Positions 32,560 through 41,311 of a DNA stretch of 64,000 nucleotides are shown piece after piece (position 1 is the stretch's first letter; each line of letters opens with the position of its first letter). The position numbers and the translations under genes were made by a program. The stretch is taken from assembly GCA_964413365.1 (NCBI GenBank), contig CAYPRM010000002.1, forward strand, positions 8,877 to 72,876. Reading direction: 5' to 3'. This DNA is from RGIG4608 sp964413365 (GTDB lineage: Bacteria; Bacillota; Clostridia; Oscillospirales; CAG-272). Below the pieces are notes generated by a model that was not told where the DNA came from, searched no databases, and worked only from the letters and a program-made list of their open reading frames with translations.

Positions 32560-33538
32560 TTTCGTTATTACCGTTATCCGTATTTTCTTCGGTCTCAGCC
32601 GTCTCTACCGTCTCTGCCGTCTCCTCAGCCTCGGGTACGGGAGCGCTATTAGCGGTTACGGGGAGGGATACGGTCGAGCCGTGGTTCTTTACGTAGATAA
32701 GTCCGTATACCACAAGTGCCGTTGCGACCGCAAAGAGCAAGAATCCGAGAAGCTGGGACACTCTTATTCCCGTGCTTCCTATAAAGAGTGCGTCCGTGCG
32801 CAAGCCCTCTATGAACATTCTGCCAAAGCCGTACCACGCGAAGTAGTAGAGGGCGTTCTGACCGTCGAATTTCTTTTTCTTGAATACGATATTGATAAGT
32901 ACGAAGCCGAGAATGTTCCACATCGACTCATAGAGGAAGGTGGGGTGAACGTAGACAAGCTCACCGCGTGCGGTCATAAATTCCCTCATCGTATTATCGG
33001 AGCAAAGTCCCATTCTCATAAAATAGAGCGGGTGGGACTCCGAAACGAGCGAGCCGTATGCCTCTCCGTTGCAGAAGTTGCCCCAGCGTCCTATCGCCTG
33101 TGCGAGCATTATACCGGGGGCTACGCAGTCAAAGAGCTTTCGCCAGCTTATCTTCTTTATGCGACAGCACACGAAGATGGTGAGCGCACCTGCGATTATT
33201 CCGCCGTAGATAGCAAGACCGCCGCTTCTGATATCAATTATATCCATAAATGTACTAAAGCTGTGATCGGAGAATATCACATAGTAAAGTCTTGCGCCGA
33301 CAACTCCAAGAAGTATGGTGAAGATGGTGATATCCGTGAGGTCGTCAAGCGATATGCCGTACTGACGGCAACGGTATGCGGCATACGCGAGCGCAAGCAA
33401 CATTCCGCAGGCTATGATGACTCCGTACCAATACACGGGAAAGCCTCCCTCACCAAAGGGGAGCGTGAAGGCTACGTTACTGATGTCCCATTCGCCGAGC
33501 CCGAGCCCGGGAAAGGATACGGTTACATTTTTCAACAT
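32552..33538 (-). CDS. lgt: Prolipoprotein diacylglyceryl transferase Lgt
   Basis: A 328-residue multi-spanning enzyme that attaches diacylglycerol to the lipobox Cys of prolipoproteins. Family motifs FPVYWYG near the N-terminus, GRWGNFCNGEAYG and HPTFLYES are present. The C-terminal 50 residues are a Thr/Glu-rich tail ending in an Asn-rich stretch, beyond the usual core. ATG 33538 follows CGGAGGACAAA. Natural clients in this window are the three predicted lipoproteins. Confidence 0.96.
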   Translation of the reverse strand: MLKNVTVSFPGLGLGEWDISNVAFTLPFGEGGFPVYWYGVIIACGMLLALAYAAYRCRQYGISLDDLTDITIFTILLGVVGARLYYVIFSDHSFSTFMDIIDIRSGGLAIYGGIIAGALTIFVCCRIKKISWRKLFDCVAPGIMLAQAIGRWGNFCNGEAYGSLVSESHPLYFMRMGLCSDNTMREFMTARGELVYVHPTFLYESMWNILGFVLINIVFKKKKFDGQNALYYFAWYGFGRMFIEGLRTDALFIGSTGIRVSQLLGFLLFAVATALVVYGLIYVKNHGSTVSLPVTANSAPVPEAEETAETVETAETEENTDNGNNENG

Positions 33539-33612
33539 TTTGTCCTCCGTTCTGCCCACTTGGGGCAAAAGCATTTGTGTTTTTTACTTTTTATATCTTT
33601 ATCTTTTTGTTT

Positions 33613-34926
33613 TTATCCCTTGCACGCAGTGCAGCACACTATCGAAAGTGCAAATCTATCATCCGAGAACGAACTGTCAAGGCACTCTCTCACGTCCGCC
33701 TCCGTAATGCTCGCAAGGGCATCCCCGTACTCGAAAAGCCCCGTGCCGTCAAGCTCTGCGTTCAGCATTGCACTTGCGATATCGTCCACAGAATCAAAAT
33801 CCCTCACGAGCTCCGCGCGCATAACACGCTTGCACCTCGTAAGCTCCGACGGATCTATCCCGTCGCGACGCAGGTGAGCGATGTATTGCTTGATACGCAG
33901 GAGTACTGCGTGCGGATCATTTCCCTCGGCGGAAACGGAATTGAACGCCGCCTCACGCGAGATCGAATAGCCGTAAGAATACGAGTCATTTATAAGTCCG
34001 TCCTCGAGCAGTCCGTCGTAAAGCTCCCCCGCTCTCGAGAAGATAAGCTCATTTACCACGCTCATCAGCGCATCGCGTCTTACTCTCTCGTTTGCATTTT
34101 CCGGGGGGAGAGGATCCTTGATGCTTATCTCAAAGACCGTACTGCTCACGGGCATATTCGTGCAAAGCTCGGGCGAGTCCACGGCAGTGGGATATCCGAT
34201 CGTCGGTGGGATCGGCGTCTCTCCGCGCGTATCCATATCTCCGAGCACCTCACTCACCATACCGTAGATGCTGTCGGGATCGACATCCCCACATACTGCG
34301 AGCGTCATGCTTGAATATCTGTAAAAATCCCGATAGCAGGCGCAGAGCAGCTCGGGCGTTATCCGTGCGATGCTCTCACAGGTTCCGAGAATGTCCTCCG
34401 AGAGCTTACAGCTTCCGTAGAGCGCCGTCAGTGTTTGCTGAGCGAGCAGGTCATAGGGGCTGTCAAGGTACATTTTTATCTCCTGCGTGATGATAGGTCT
34501 CTCGCTCTCCACGTTCTCCTCCGTAAAGCACGGGGAGGAAACGAATTTTAAAAGCTCACGGAGAGCGGGCATGGGATCGTCGGTGCAGGTAAAGGAATAG
34601 ACCGTTTTATTGCTCGAGGTATACGCATTTGCGTCCGCACCGAGCGAGGCGAGCGTTTCCATCGAGTCCGTACCGTCGGGATTTGAGAACATCAGGTGCT
34701 CGAGGTAATGAGCGATGCCCGAGGGATATTCCCTTCTCTCGCCGTCGACTGTTGAACCGCACTCATAGAGTGAGCCGAAGCGCACTCCGAGCAGAGCCGT
34801 GGTCTGCCTCATTTTCTTGCGAAGCACGCAGATGCGAAGTCCACAGCCGTGCGTGGCAGTATAATATGTCTCGCCGAGCGAGGTCGAGGTAAATATTTCA
34901 AATTTTCTTTTCCTATTCACTCTCAT
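33613..34926 (-). CDS. M16 zinc peptidase-like protein with intact HxxEH (YmfH-like)
   Basis: A 437-residue M16-family protein with the inverted zinc motif HYLEH near residue 75 followed by the distal Glu segment QEIKMYLDSP. It pairs with the inactive M16 protein encoded upstream, the arrangement of Bacillus YmfF/YmfH and other M16 heterodimers, in which one subunit holds the metal. The start is uncertain: ATG 34926 has AGGAGG only 3 nt away, and the GTG at 34920 has better spacing (9 nt). Either overlaps the end of the upstream gene. Substrate unknown. Confidence 0.85.
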   Translation of the reverse strand: MRVNRKRKFEIFTSTSLGETYYTATHGCGLRICVLRKKMRQTTALLGVRFGSLYECGSTVDGERREYPSGIAHYLEHLMFSNPDGTDSMETLASLGADANAYTSSNKTVYSFTCTDDPMPALRELLKFVSSPCFTEENVESERPIITQEIKMYLDSPYDLLAQQTLTALYGSCKLSEDILGTCESIARITPELLCACYRDFYRYSSMTLAVCGDVDPDSIYGMVSEVLGDMDTRGETPIPPTIGYPTAVDSPELCTNMPVSSTVFEISIKDPLPPENANERVRRDALMSVVNELIFSRAGELYDGLLEDGLINDSYSYGYSISREAAFNSVSAEGNDPHAVLLRIKQYIAHLRRDGIDPSELTRCKRVMRAELVRDFDSVDDIASAMLNAELDGTGLFEYGDALASITEADVRECLDSSFSDDRFALSIVCCTACKG

Positions 34927-36247
34927 CCGCCTCCTCTCCGTCCGCATCTCCCCTGAGAAGGTAGACCGTATGCGGTGAGAGCCTGCCTGCCGCCTGTGCT
35001 ATGTCATCGCGTGTAAGCCCTTGAAGCTCTGTTGCAAATAGATCGGGATCACGGTCCGAGCCGCTGAGCACCGCACCGAGGTAATACCGCTCGATCGCCG
35101 AGGCGGAGTCCGTTACCGTTCCGTAATAGCCGCAGAGCGTTTTCTTTGCGGCAGATATCTCGCCGTCGCTGATATTGCCATCTGCTATGAGGCTGACCTG
35201 ACGCAATATCTCATCCTTCGCAGGCTCGCTGTCCTGCGCGTCAATGCCCGTGCTCACGAATATCACTCCGCGCGCACTGCTGTATACCGACGAGCACTCG
35301 TAGCAGAGTCCTCTCTCCGTCCGCAGGGCACTCATTAGCCTTGATGCAGGGGATGCGCCGAAAAGCTCATTGAAAAGGAGCATCGCAGGATATTCCGCAT
35401 CGGTCCTGAGCACTCCACATTCAAGGCTTATTGCAAGCCTTCCCTGCGACACGTCCCGTGCTTCCTCAATATAGGCAGGCGTGGGGCGTTTTGTAAGACG
35501 GTACGGTGTTCTCGTATCTATATTTATATCTGTAGCTTTTTTGCTTGAATTCCGAAATTTCTCAAGGTGCTTTTGCGTCGGCTCTACAAGCTCGGCAATA
35601 TTTTTTGCCTCACGGTCTCCGACGTAAAAGACGATCAGCCTCGCCTGCCCGAGCACATCAAGATATGTGCGATAGAGCGAGCGTGCGTCGGCGGAGCGTA
35701 TTTTTTCACGTGCCATATCGAGCGTATCGAACAGCCCAAGCTCCGCATAGGTCTCCTCGCGGCATCTTATCGAAGCGTAGGAACGCGGCTCATTGATCTG
35801 CGAATCAATGAGGCTGAGCTGATTTTTCTTCTCGCTCTCAGCATAGCCCTCAAGAAATGAATCTTCATCGTCCGAGAGCAGGGGTGAGAACAGGATCTCG
35901 TTCATCAAAGAGAGCGTTTCTGCCAGTAGATCGCACTCGCCGTCCGTATATTCGGGGCGGAGCACGTCTGCATTGAGTCCGAGCAGGTGGAGCGAGTCCG
36001 TTTTCATATCCTTAAAGCTCAGCTCCGTAGCGTAAAGCTCGTCAAGACGCCTGTTTATCGCTGACTGCGTGGGGTATTTCACGCATCCTCGCTTAAGCGT
36101 GGAGAGCAGCAGGGAAAGCTCCGTGCCCCGTCCTGCATCCTCGGGAAAGGTGAGGTAGAGCGAGAGGCTCTCCGTCTTAAATCTGTCAGTTTTATACGAC
36201 AGCAGTCGCGCGCCGCCGTCAAGATCCAACGTTTCTATGTCTCTCAT
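34913..36247 (-). CDS. M16 peptidase-like protein lacking the zinc motif (YmfF-like)
   Basis: A 444-residue M16-fold protein without HxxEH at the expected N-terminal position; that region reads ELSLLLSTLKRGCVKYP. The C-terminal half keeps the typical M16 pattern (FNELFGASPASRLMSALR, RGLCYECSS). It is expected to act as the non-catalytic half of a heterodimer with the downstream gene product. ATG 36247 follows GGAG by 9 nt; a TTG five codons earlier is less likely. First gene of the operon. Confidence 0.85.
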   Translation of the reverse strand: MRDIETLDLDGGARLLSYKTDRFKTESLSLYLTFPEDAGRGTELSLLLSTLKRGCVKYPTQSAINRRLDELYATELSFKDMKTDSLHLLGLNADVLRPEYTDGECDLLAETLSLMNEILFSPLLSDDEDSFLEGYAESEKKNQLSLIDSQINEPRSYASIRCREETYAELGLFDTLDMAREKIRSADARSLYRTYLDVLGQARLIVFYVGDREAKNIAELVEPTQKHLEKFRNSSKKATDINIDTRTPYRLTKRPTPAYIEEARDVSQGRLAISLECGVLRTDAEYPAMLLFNELFGASPASRLMSALRTERGLCYECSSVYSSARGVIFVSTGIDAQDSEPAKDEILRQVSLIADGNISDGEISAAKKTLCGYYGTVTDSASAIERYYLGAVLSGSDRDPDLFATELQGLTRDDIAQAAGRLSPHTVYLLRGDADGEEADESE

Positions 36248-36294
36248 TCTCAAAATCTCCAAATACCCTCGAAAAGCTTAATATTTTCCATACT

Positions 36295-36323
36295 ATTTTA
36301 CAACATTTTTTCATATTTTGCAA
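36295..36323 (-). promoter_or_regulatory. Promoter of the M16-lgt-folD operon
   Basis: TTGCAA (36323-36318), a 17-nt spacer and TAAAAT (36300-36295) on the minus strand, divergent from the promoter at 36363. Confidence 0.75.
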
Positions 36324-36362
36324 CCTTTACGATAATTTTATTTGTAAATTATTTGTATACAC

Positions 36363-36391
36363 TTGCACAATGCGTCAAAATGTGCTAAAAT
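36363..36391 (+). promoter_or_regulatory. Promoter of the degenerate M23 protein gene
   Basis: TTGCAC (36363-36368), a 17-nt spacer and TAAAAT (36386-36391). About 70 bases of leader follow. Confidence 0.7.
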
Positions 36392-36468
36392 AGATAAAAG
36401 AAACCATTATCTGCGCCCTCGGTGCGGATATCCACATATTACACCCCAAAAGGAAGGAGATATTGCTT

Positions 36469-38070
36469 ATGAAAAAGGCGCTGACAGTAATTATTGCGAC
36501 GCTCGTGGTGCTGCTACCGACGCTCGCAGGTACGATAATATATTTTATGCCCGAGGATCCTGCCACTCAGCAGGTCAGCATAACGGGCACATTCTACGAC
36601 GGAGAGGGCGTTACCTTTGACTTCACACGCTCGAAAAACGCCACCCTCTGTACCTTCTTCGACGAGCTTGAGAGCAATTCCATTCCCACGGAGCTTGCCA
36701 TAAGCAGGATCAGGTACGACAAGATATTTTATGCAGATATGAAGAAGGGCGACGTGGAGACCTCCATGACGCTCTACCTCTCAGGAAGCGGATATTGCTA
36801 CTATTCCCTGCCCGACGGCTCGACAAGACGCATAAACACCTCGCACTCCCAGACGCTGCTCAACTCGCCATACACCGTCAGCCTCTATGAGGCGATCAAT
36901 ACCCCGATACTAAAGACCTTCTCGGGCGAGACAGTTCTCCCGAAAGCAAGGAGCTTCAAATACGTTCTCCGCGACGGCATAAGCACGCAGGAGGGCAAGA
37001 CCACCCCGATCACCTCCGAGGTGCGCACGTACTACTCGAGCAAGACCTCGGTATTCACCTTTTCAAAGAAGCCCGATATCTGTAATATCAAGGCATACAT
37101 CGGCGACGAGATCGAGTATGAGGGACCGCTCTACGAATTTGACTCCACCTCCCTGCCCATCGGCGCGACCGTCAGATTTGACATTGAGGCAACATGGATA
37201 AAGGGCGACGAAACGACAAAATCCTTCGGTACGGCGAGCTATTCCTTCTACGTGGTCTACTCACCTGCTCCCACGTTCAAGCTCACTGCGACCTCCATCA
37301 TCGCAGGCGATATGATACCCGTAAGGGTTGGCAATATCAGAAATCCCGAGAGCGTTAAGCTCACCGCCGCAGACGGGATCGGCACGTCCGTGAGATTCTT
37401 TAAGAGTGGCGAGATGTACTATGCTCTGATCCCGACCGATATAGACCTTGCGGCAGGAAAATACAAGCTCACACTCTCCTCGGGTGAGACGACGTCAAGC
37501 TTTGAGGTCGCAATAGAGGCAAGAAATCGCGATGCAAGTGTCAAAATTTACGACATCTCATCCCCAATAACCGCCGAGCAGATAGCGGAGATGCAGGACA
37601 AGCTCTCCGAGATCGGCACGAAATGCTCCGACTTCACCGCCTCCGCAGGCAAGAGCTTTATAAATTACGAGAGAGCTTATTCCGACACCTTTGCACTCAC
37701 ACTCGGATTCGGAAAAACGAGAAAATTCAGCCTCGGAGAGAGCCTCGATATGATAGGCGTGGAATTTTCAGGTGCGGAGGGCGTAAGCATCCCCGTTATC
37801 AATGACGGCACGGTCTGCGCCGTTGGTGAGGATCCCATACTCGGAAAATACGTCGTGGTCGATCACGGATGTGGCCTTATGAGCTGGTATTGCAATATCA
37901 GCGAGAGCAGGGCGCAGCTTGGCGAGTCGCTTGAACGCGGAGATGCGGTCGCGAAAACGGGAAAGACCGCCTGCTACGGGCAGAGCGGCTTCTACCTCAT
38001 AACCACCGTGCTCGGACAGCCCGTCTCCCCCTACTCCGTCTACGAAAACGGATTTACGCTGTTTAATTAA
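36469..38070 (+). CDS. Membrane-anchored protein with degenerate M23 (LytM-like) domain
   Basis: 533 residues: one N-terminal membrane anchor (about 3-24), a long extracytoplasmic beta-rich region, and a C-terminal domain shaped like an M23/LytM peptidase (INDGTVCAVGEDP, GKYVVVDHGCGLMSWYCN, LERGDAVAKTGKTA). The zinc ligands appear lost: the first-His region reads VEFSGAEG, and the terminal HxH position reads FYLITTV. It is therefore probably a non-catalytic binding or activator protein, as known for EnvC-like and SpoIIQ-like proteins, but no exact family was recognised. ATG 36469 follows AAGGAG. It lies divergent from the M16 operon and directly before ylxM. Confidence 0.8.
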   Translation: MKKALTVIIATLVVLLPTLAGTIIYFMPEDPATQQVSITGTFYDGEGVTFDFTRSKNATLCTFFDELESNSIPTELAISRIRYDKIFYADMKKGDVETSMTLYLSGSGYCYYSLPDGSTRRINTSHSQTLLNSPYTVSLYEAINTPILKTFSGETVLPKARSFKYVLRDGISTQEGKTTPITSEVRTYYSSKTSVFTFSKKPDICNIKAYIGDEIEYEGPLYEFDSTSLPIGATVRFDIEATWIKGDETTKSFGTASYSFYVVYSPAPTFKLTATSIIAGDMIPVRVGNIRNPESVKLTAADGIGTSVRFFKSGEMYYALIPTDIDLAAGKYKLTLSSGETTSSFEVAIEARNRDASVKIYDISSPITAEQIAEMQDKLSEIGTKCSDFTASAGKSFINYERAYSDTFALTLGFGKTRKFSLGESLDMIGVEFSGAEGVSIPVINDGTVCAVGEDPILGKYVVVDHGCGLMSWYCNISESRAQLGESLERGDAVAKTGKTACYGQSGFYLITTVLGQPVSPYSVYENGFTLFN

Positions 38071-38100
38071 TAAAAACGTAAAAAAATTTGAAAAAAGCTA

Positions 38101-38129
38101 TTGACAAGAGCATCACCATGTGATATAAT
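38101..38129 (+). promoter_or_regulatory. Consensus promoter of ylxM-ffh
   Basis: TTGACA (38101-38106), a 17-nt spacer and TATAAT (38124-38129). It overlaps an inverted repeat at 38125-38157. Confidence 0.9.
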
Positions 38130-38157
38130 GTGTAAAGTATTTTGCTTTACACATTAT
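38125..38157 (+). promoter_or_regulatory. 13-bp perfect inverted repeat over the ylxM-ffh promoter
   Basis: ATAATGTGTAAAG (38125-38137), a 7-nt loop, then its exact complement (38145-38157) followed directly by a T-run and the ribosome site of ylxM. The left arm covers the -10 box. The position suits an operator for a dimeric repressor. In RNA only the right part would be fully transcribed, so a DNA operator is more likely than an attenuator. Confidence 0.6.
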
Positions 38158-38172
38158 TTTTTGGAGAGAATC

Positions 38173-38505
38173 ATGTTTGAGAAGGATCTGAGGATTGCAT
38201 ATCTGCTCGACGTCTATGGCGACGTGCTCACGGAGCGCAAGGCGGAGGTGCTCGATATGTACTACAACGAGGATTTTTCCCTCTCCGAGATAGCCGAGCA
38301 GATCGGCATCTCGCGTCAGGGCGTGAGGGATCTGATCCGCAAGGGGCAGGATGAGCTTCTGTTCCTCGAGGAAAAGCTCGGACTCGCGCAAAAGCTCTCC
38401 GCTATGCGTGAGCACGTGGACTCGCTCACCTCCCTTCTTCGGGATTCCGAGCACTCCGAGGCAGCTCTCACGGAGCTTGACGCGCTCACCGCATTGCTAA
38501 AATAA
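38173..38505 (+). CDS. ylxM: YlxM family HTH protein
   Basis: A 110-residue helix-turn-helix protein (FSLSEIAEQIGISRQGVRDLI, about residues 38-58) of the YlxM/p13 family. It is encoded just before ffh in many Gram-positives and was reported to influence SRP GTPase activity. The domain resembles sigma region 4. ATG 38173 follows TTGGAGAG, and ffh starts 23 bases after the stop. It may also act on the inverted repeat at its own promoter, which is inference. Confidence 0.92.
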   Translation: MFEKDLRIAYLLDVYGDVLTERKAEVLDMYYNEDFSLSEIAEQIGISRQGVRDLIRKGQDELLFLEEKLGLAQKLSAMREHVDSLTSLLRDSEHSEAALTELDALTALLK

Positions 38506-38528
38506 ATAACACGCAGGAGGTAAACGGT

Positions 38529-39872
38529 ATGTTTCAGAGCCTTAGCGACAAGCTCGCGAACGCTTTCAAAAAATTCAGAAACAAAGGAAAGCTTACTCCC
38601 GATGACGTTAAAGCAGGTATGAGAGAGATCAAGCTCGCACTTCTTGAGGCAGATGTCAATTTCAAGGTCGTAAAGGCGTTCGTCAACACCGTTTCCGAGC
38701 GTGCGGTCGGCGCAGAGGTGCTCGAGTCCCTTCTTCCTGCTCAGCAGATAGTAAAGATCGTAAATGAGGAGCTCATAAATCTTATGGGCGGCACTCAGGC
38801 GAAGCTCAATATATCCTCCGCTCCCCCCACCGTCGTTATGATGGTCGGACTTCAGGGCGCGGGCAAGACCACCCACGCAGGCAAGCTTGCAGGAATGTAC
38901 AAGAAGCAGGGTAAGCATCCGCTCCTCGTCGCCTGCGATATCTACCGCCCGGCGGCAATAAAGCAGCTGCAGATCGTCGGCGAGAAGCTTGATATCCCCG
39001 TTTTCACGATGGGAGATCAGGTCTCCCCCGTCGTCATCGCTCGTGAGGGTGTGGCTTACGCAAAGCAAAAGGGCTACGATATGGTCTTTATCGACACCGC
39101 AGGCCGTCTTCACATTGACGAGGAGCTCATGGAGGAGCTTCGTGCCATAAAGGCGGAGACCTCTCCGAGCGAGATATTGCTCACGGTCGATGCGATGATC
39201 GGTCAGGATGCGGTCAACGTTGCCGAGACCTTTAACGAGCTTCTCGATATCACGGGCGTCGTGCTCACAAAGCTCGACGGAGATACGAGGGGCGGTGCGG
39301 CGCTTTCCATCAGATACGTTACGGGTAAGCCGATAAAATTCATAGGAACGGGAGAGAAACTCGACACGATAGAGCCCTTCCACCCCGAGAGAATGGCATC
39401 GAGGATACTCGGTATGGGCGACGTGCTCACGCTCATTGAGAAGGCACAGAGCGCATACGACGAAAAGCAGAGCGCGGAGCTTGAGAAGAAGATACGCCAG
39501 CAAAAATTCACGCTTGACGACTTCCTCGACCAGCTTCAACAGCTCAAGAGCATGGGCGGAGTTGAGCAGATGCTCGGAATGATGCCGGGAATGAGCGGCA
39601 GTGCTATGAAGGACGTAAAGGTCGACGAGCGTGCAATGGCTCATACGGAGGCGATAATTCGCTCGATGACCATGCAGGAGAGAGTCAACCCCGAGATCAT
39701 AAATTCCTCGCGCAAGCAGAGGATCGCGAAGGGCAGCGGAACCTCCGTAGAGGAGGTAAATAAGCTCCTTCGCCAATTCGAGCAGATGAAGAAGATGATG
39801 AAGCAGTTCTCCGATCCCAAAAAGCTCAAGAAAATGGGCTTTGGCGGCAAGGGCAGACGACTTCCCTTCTGA
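38529..39872 (+). CDS. ffh: Signal recognition particle GTPase Ffh
   Basis: A 447-residue SRP54 homologue that binds signal peptides and SRP RNA and docks with FtsY. N-domain, then the G-domain with P-loop GLQGAGKTT (about 107-115), DTAGR, and TKLDGDTRGG. The Met-rich M-domain (MLGMMPGMSGS, then SRKQRIAKGSG) binds RNA and signal sequences. ATG 38529 follows AGGAGG. It is co-transcribed with ylxM and probably rpsP. The partner ftsY is at 47551. Confidence 0.98.
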   Translation: MFQSLSDKLANAFKKFRNKGKLTPDDVKAGMREIKLALLEADVNFKVVKAFVNTVSERAVGAEVLESLLPAQQIVKIVNEELINLMGGTQAKLNISSAPPTVVMMVGLQGAGKTTHAGKLAGMYKKQGKHPLLVACDIYRPAAIKQLQIVGEKLDIPVFTMGDQVSPVVIAREGVAYAKQKGYDMVFIDTAGRLHIDEELMEELRAIKAETSPSEILLTVDAMIGQDAVNVAETFNELLDITGVVLTKLDGDTRGGAALSIRYVTGKPIKFIGTGEKLDTIEPFHPERMASRILGMGDVLTLIEKAQSAYDEKQSAELEKKIRQQKFTLDDFLDQLQQLKSMGGVEQMLGMMPGMSGSAMKDVKVDERAMAHTEAIIRSMTMQERVNPEIINSSRKQRIAKGSGTSVEEVNKLLRQFEQMKKMMKQFSDPKKLKKMGFGGKGRRLPF

Positions 39873-39959
39873 TCGCTCGCAAAAACACGAAAAATACCGT
39901 AATTTTGCGGATTTTTACAAATATACTATATTTTATTTTATTCTTGGAGGAATATTATC

Positions 39960-40205
39960 ATGGCAGTTAAAATCAGACTTAGAAGAATGGGCGCTAAGAA
40001 GGCTCCCTTTTACCGCGTTGTCGTTGCAGACAGCCGCTATCCCCGTGACGGTCGCTTCATCGAGGAGATAGGCTACTACAACCCCATCACCGAGCCCGCT
40101 GAGATCAAGATCGACGCTGAGAAGGCTAAGAAGTGGATCGCTAACGGCGCACAGCCCACGGATACCGTAAAGTCCTTGCTTAAAAAGAGCAACATCGTTG
40201 ACTAA
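39960..40205 (+). CDS. rpsP: Ribosomal protein S16
   Basis: An 81-residue S16 with the conserved start MAVKIRLRRMGAKKAPFYRV and the VVADSRYPRDGR segment. It is an early-assembling protein of the 30S subunit. A strong site (GGAGG) precedes ATG 39960. A weaker promoter-like pair TTGCGG/TATATT with a 16-nt spacer at 39905-39932 may add expression beyond the ylxM-ffh transcript. Confidence 0.98.
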   Translation: MAVKIRLRRMGAKKAPFYRVVVADSRYPRDGRFIEEIGYYNPITEPAEIKIDAEKAKKWIANGAQPTDTVKSLLKKSNIVD

Positions 40206-40222
40206 CGAGTCAGGAGCTGACG

Positions 40223-40459
40223 ATGACGGATTTGAAACAGACCTTGACCGATATCGCCAAGGCGATCGTTGACAACCCCGATGAGGTAACGGTCATTATG
40301 TCCGAGGACGAGCGTAGCATCACGCTCTCGCTCAACGTTGCTCCCGAGGATATGGGCATGGTTATCGGTAAAAACGGTAAGATCGCAAAGGCTATCCGTT
40401 CCGTGATCAAGGCCGCTTCGGCTGATTGCGGAAAAAGAGTGAACGTCGAAATAAAATAA
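40223..40459 (+). CDS. khpA: KH-domain RNA-binding protein KhpA
   Basis: A 78-residue single KH domain with the GxxG loop as GKNGKIAKAIR. KhpA (YlqC) works with KhpB/Jag in RNA binding and cell-size control in Gram-positives. ATG 40223 follows CAGGAG, 17 bases after rpsP. The usual neighbours rimM, trmD and rplS do not follow; a terminator does. Confidence 0.95.
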   Translation: MTDLKQTLTDIAKAIVDNPDEVTVIMSEDERSITLSLNVAPEDMGMVIGKNGKIAKAIRSVIKAASADCGKRVNVEIK

Positions 40460-40490
40460 TTCACTAACCGACTAAATGGCTAAAAGGTAA

Positions 40491-40522
40491 AAAAGGCTCG
40501 ATCCGTCAAGATCGGGCTTTTT
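40491..40522 (+). terminator. Terminator of the ylxM-ffh-rpsP-khpA operon
   Basis: A stem of about 12 bp with two G-U pairs (AAAGGCTCGATC with GATCGGGCTTT), a 6-nt loop and a T-run. Confidence 0.88.
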
Positions 40523-40564
40523 TTCGAAGCTCCCCCAAAAAAATTTCTGAGACGTGAGGTGCTT

Positions 40565-41254
40565 ATGGACGAGGCATTACTGACCTTTGATAGCAAGCAG
40601 TTAAAATTATATACAGAGCTTACAGAAATGTGCGAGCGAGGAGAAGCGATAACTGTTCCCACCGCAAATACAGACATTTTTGAAGCCTTACCCTGCCATA
40701 CCGCGCAGAAATGCCGTGAGAAAATGAGCGCGGCGCGCGACAAGGCATTAAGATCTGCACGCACACTCCTTGGGCGCAGGATCGACGAGGCGTTCTTCTC
40801 GCACAAGTACAGCCGTGAGGAGATATTGCGCATACGAAAGGAATATTACCGCACCGTGGACGAGCTGTCTTGCCTGCGCTCGACGCTCCGCGAGGTGGTT
40901 CTCGACGTATCGAGGGAGTTTTCGGAGCTTGAGAGCCTCGACGGACACCTGAGCGGTGCGTATTCTGCGTTTTTGCCCTACCGTGCGGCACTCTCGGAAT
41001 TTTCCGAGTATTCGGAGACGGTAGCTCTCGAGGACGGACGCTTCCACTCCACATTCTCCCATCTTGAGGAGTGGAGGGCGGAGCTATCCGAGCTTCTCGC
41101 CCTTGCCGAGACGGTGGATCACAATATCGTCGGTGAATTTCTCACCAGCTCTGCATCCGCCGCAGGATCGCCCTCATTTGAGAGCTTTTCCGAGGGAAGA
41201 TTTTTCGCATCTGTGCGCGCGCTGATCGCTCGGCTCGAGGCAGTCGAAATATAA
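40565..41254 (+). CDS. Hypothetical protein, mostly helical
   Basis: 229 residues, acidic and Glu/Leu/Arg-rich, without signal peptide or membrane segment. The middle (about 60-125) is likely a coiled coil or helical bundle (RKEYYRTVDELSCLRSTLRE). I recognise no family. ATG 40565 follows GTGAGG. No clear promoter lies between the khpA terminator and this gene, so expression may depend on read-through. Its codon use matches its neighbours. A terminator shared with rpsU follows. Confidence 0.7.
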   Translation: MDEALLTFDSKQLKLYTELTEMCERGEAITVPTANTDIFEALPCHTAQKCREKMSAARDKALRSARTLLGRRIDEAFFSHKYSREEILRIRKEYYRTVDELSCLRSTLREVVLDVSREFSELESLDGHLSGAYSAFLPYRAALSEFSEYSETVALEDGRFHSTFSHLEEWRAELSELLALAETVDHNIVGEFLTSSASAAGSPSFESFSEGRFFASVRALIARLEAVEI

Positions 41255-41269
41255 AAGAATAATAAATGC

Positions 41270-41299
41270 AAAAGCCGACGTGCGTGCACGTCGGCTTTT
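41270..41299. terminator. Bidirectional terminator between the hypothetical gene and rpsU
   Basis: A perfect 14-bp stem (AAAAGCCGACGTGC) with a 2-base centre and T-runs on both strands. Confidence 0.93.
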
Positions 41300-41311
41300 T
41301 ATTATCAAATT

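Noticed and set aside
38125..38157. Inverted repeat as an intrinsic terminator of the M23-like gene
   Set aside because: It is A/T-rich and overlaps the -10 box of the next promoter; an operator is more likely, though some terminator activity cannot be excluded.
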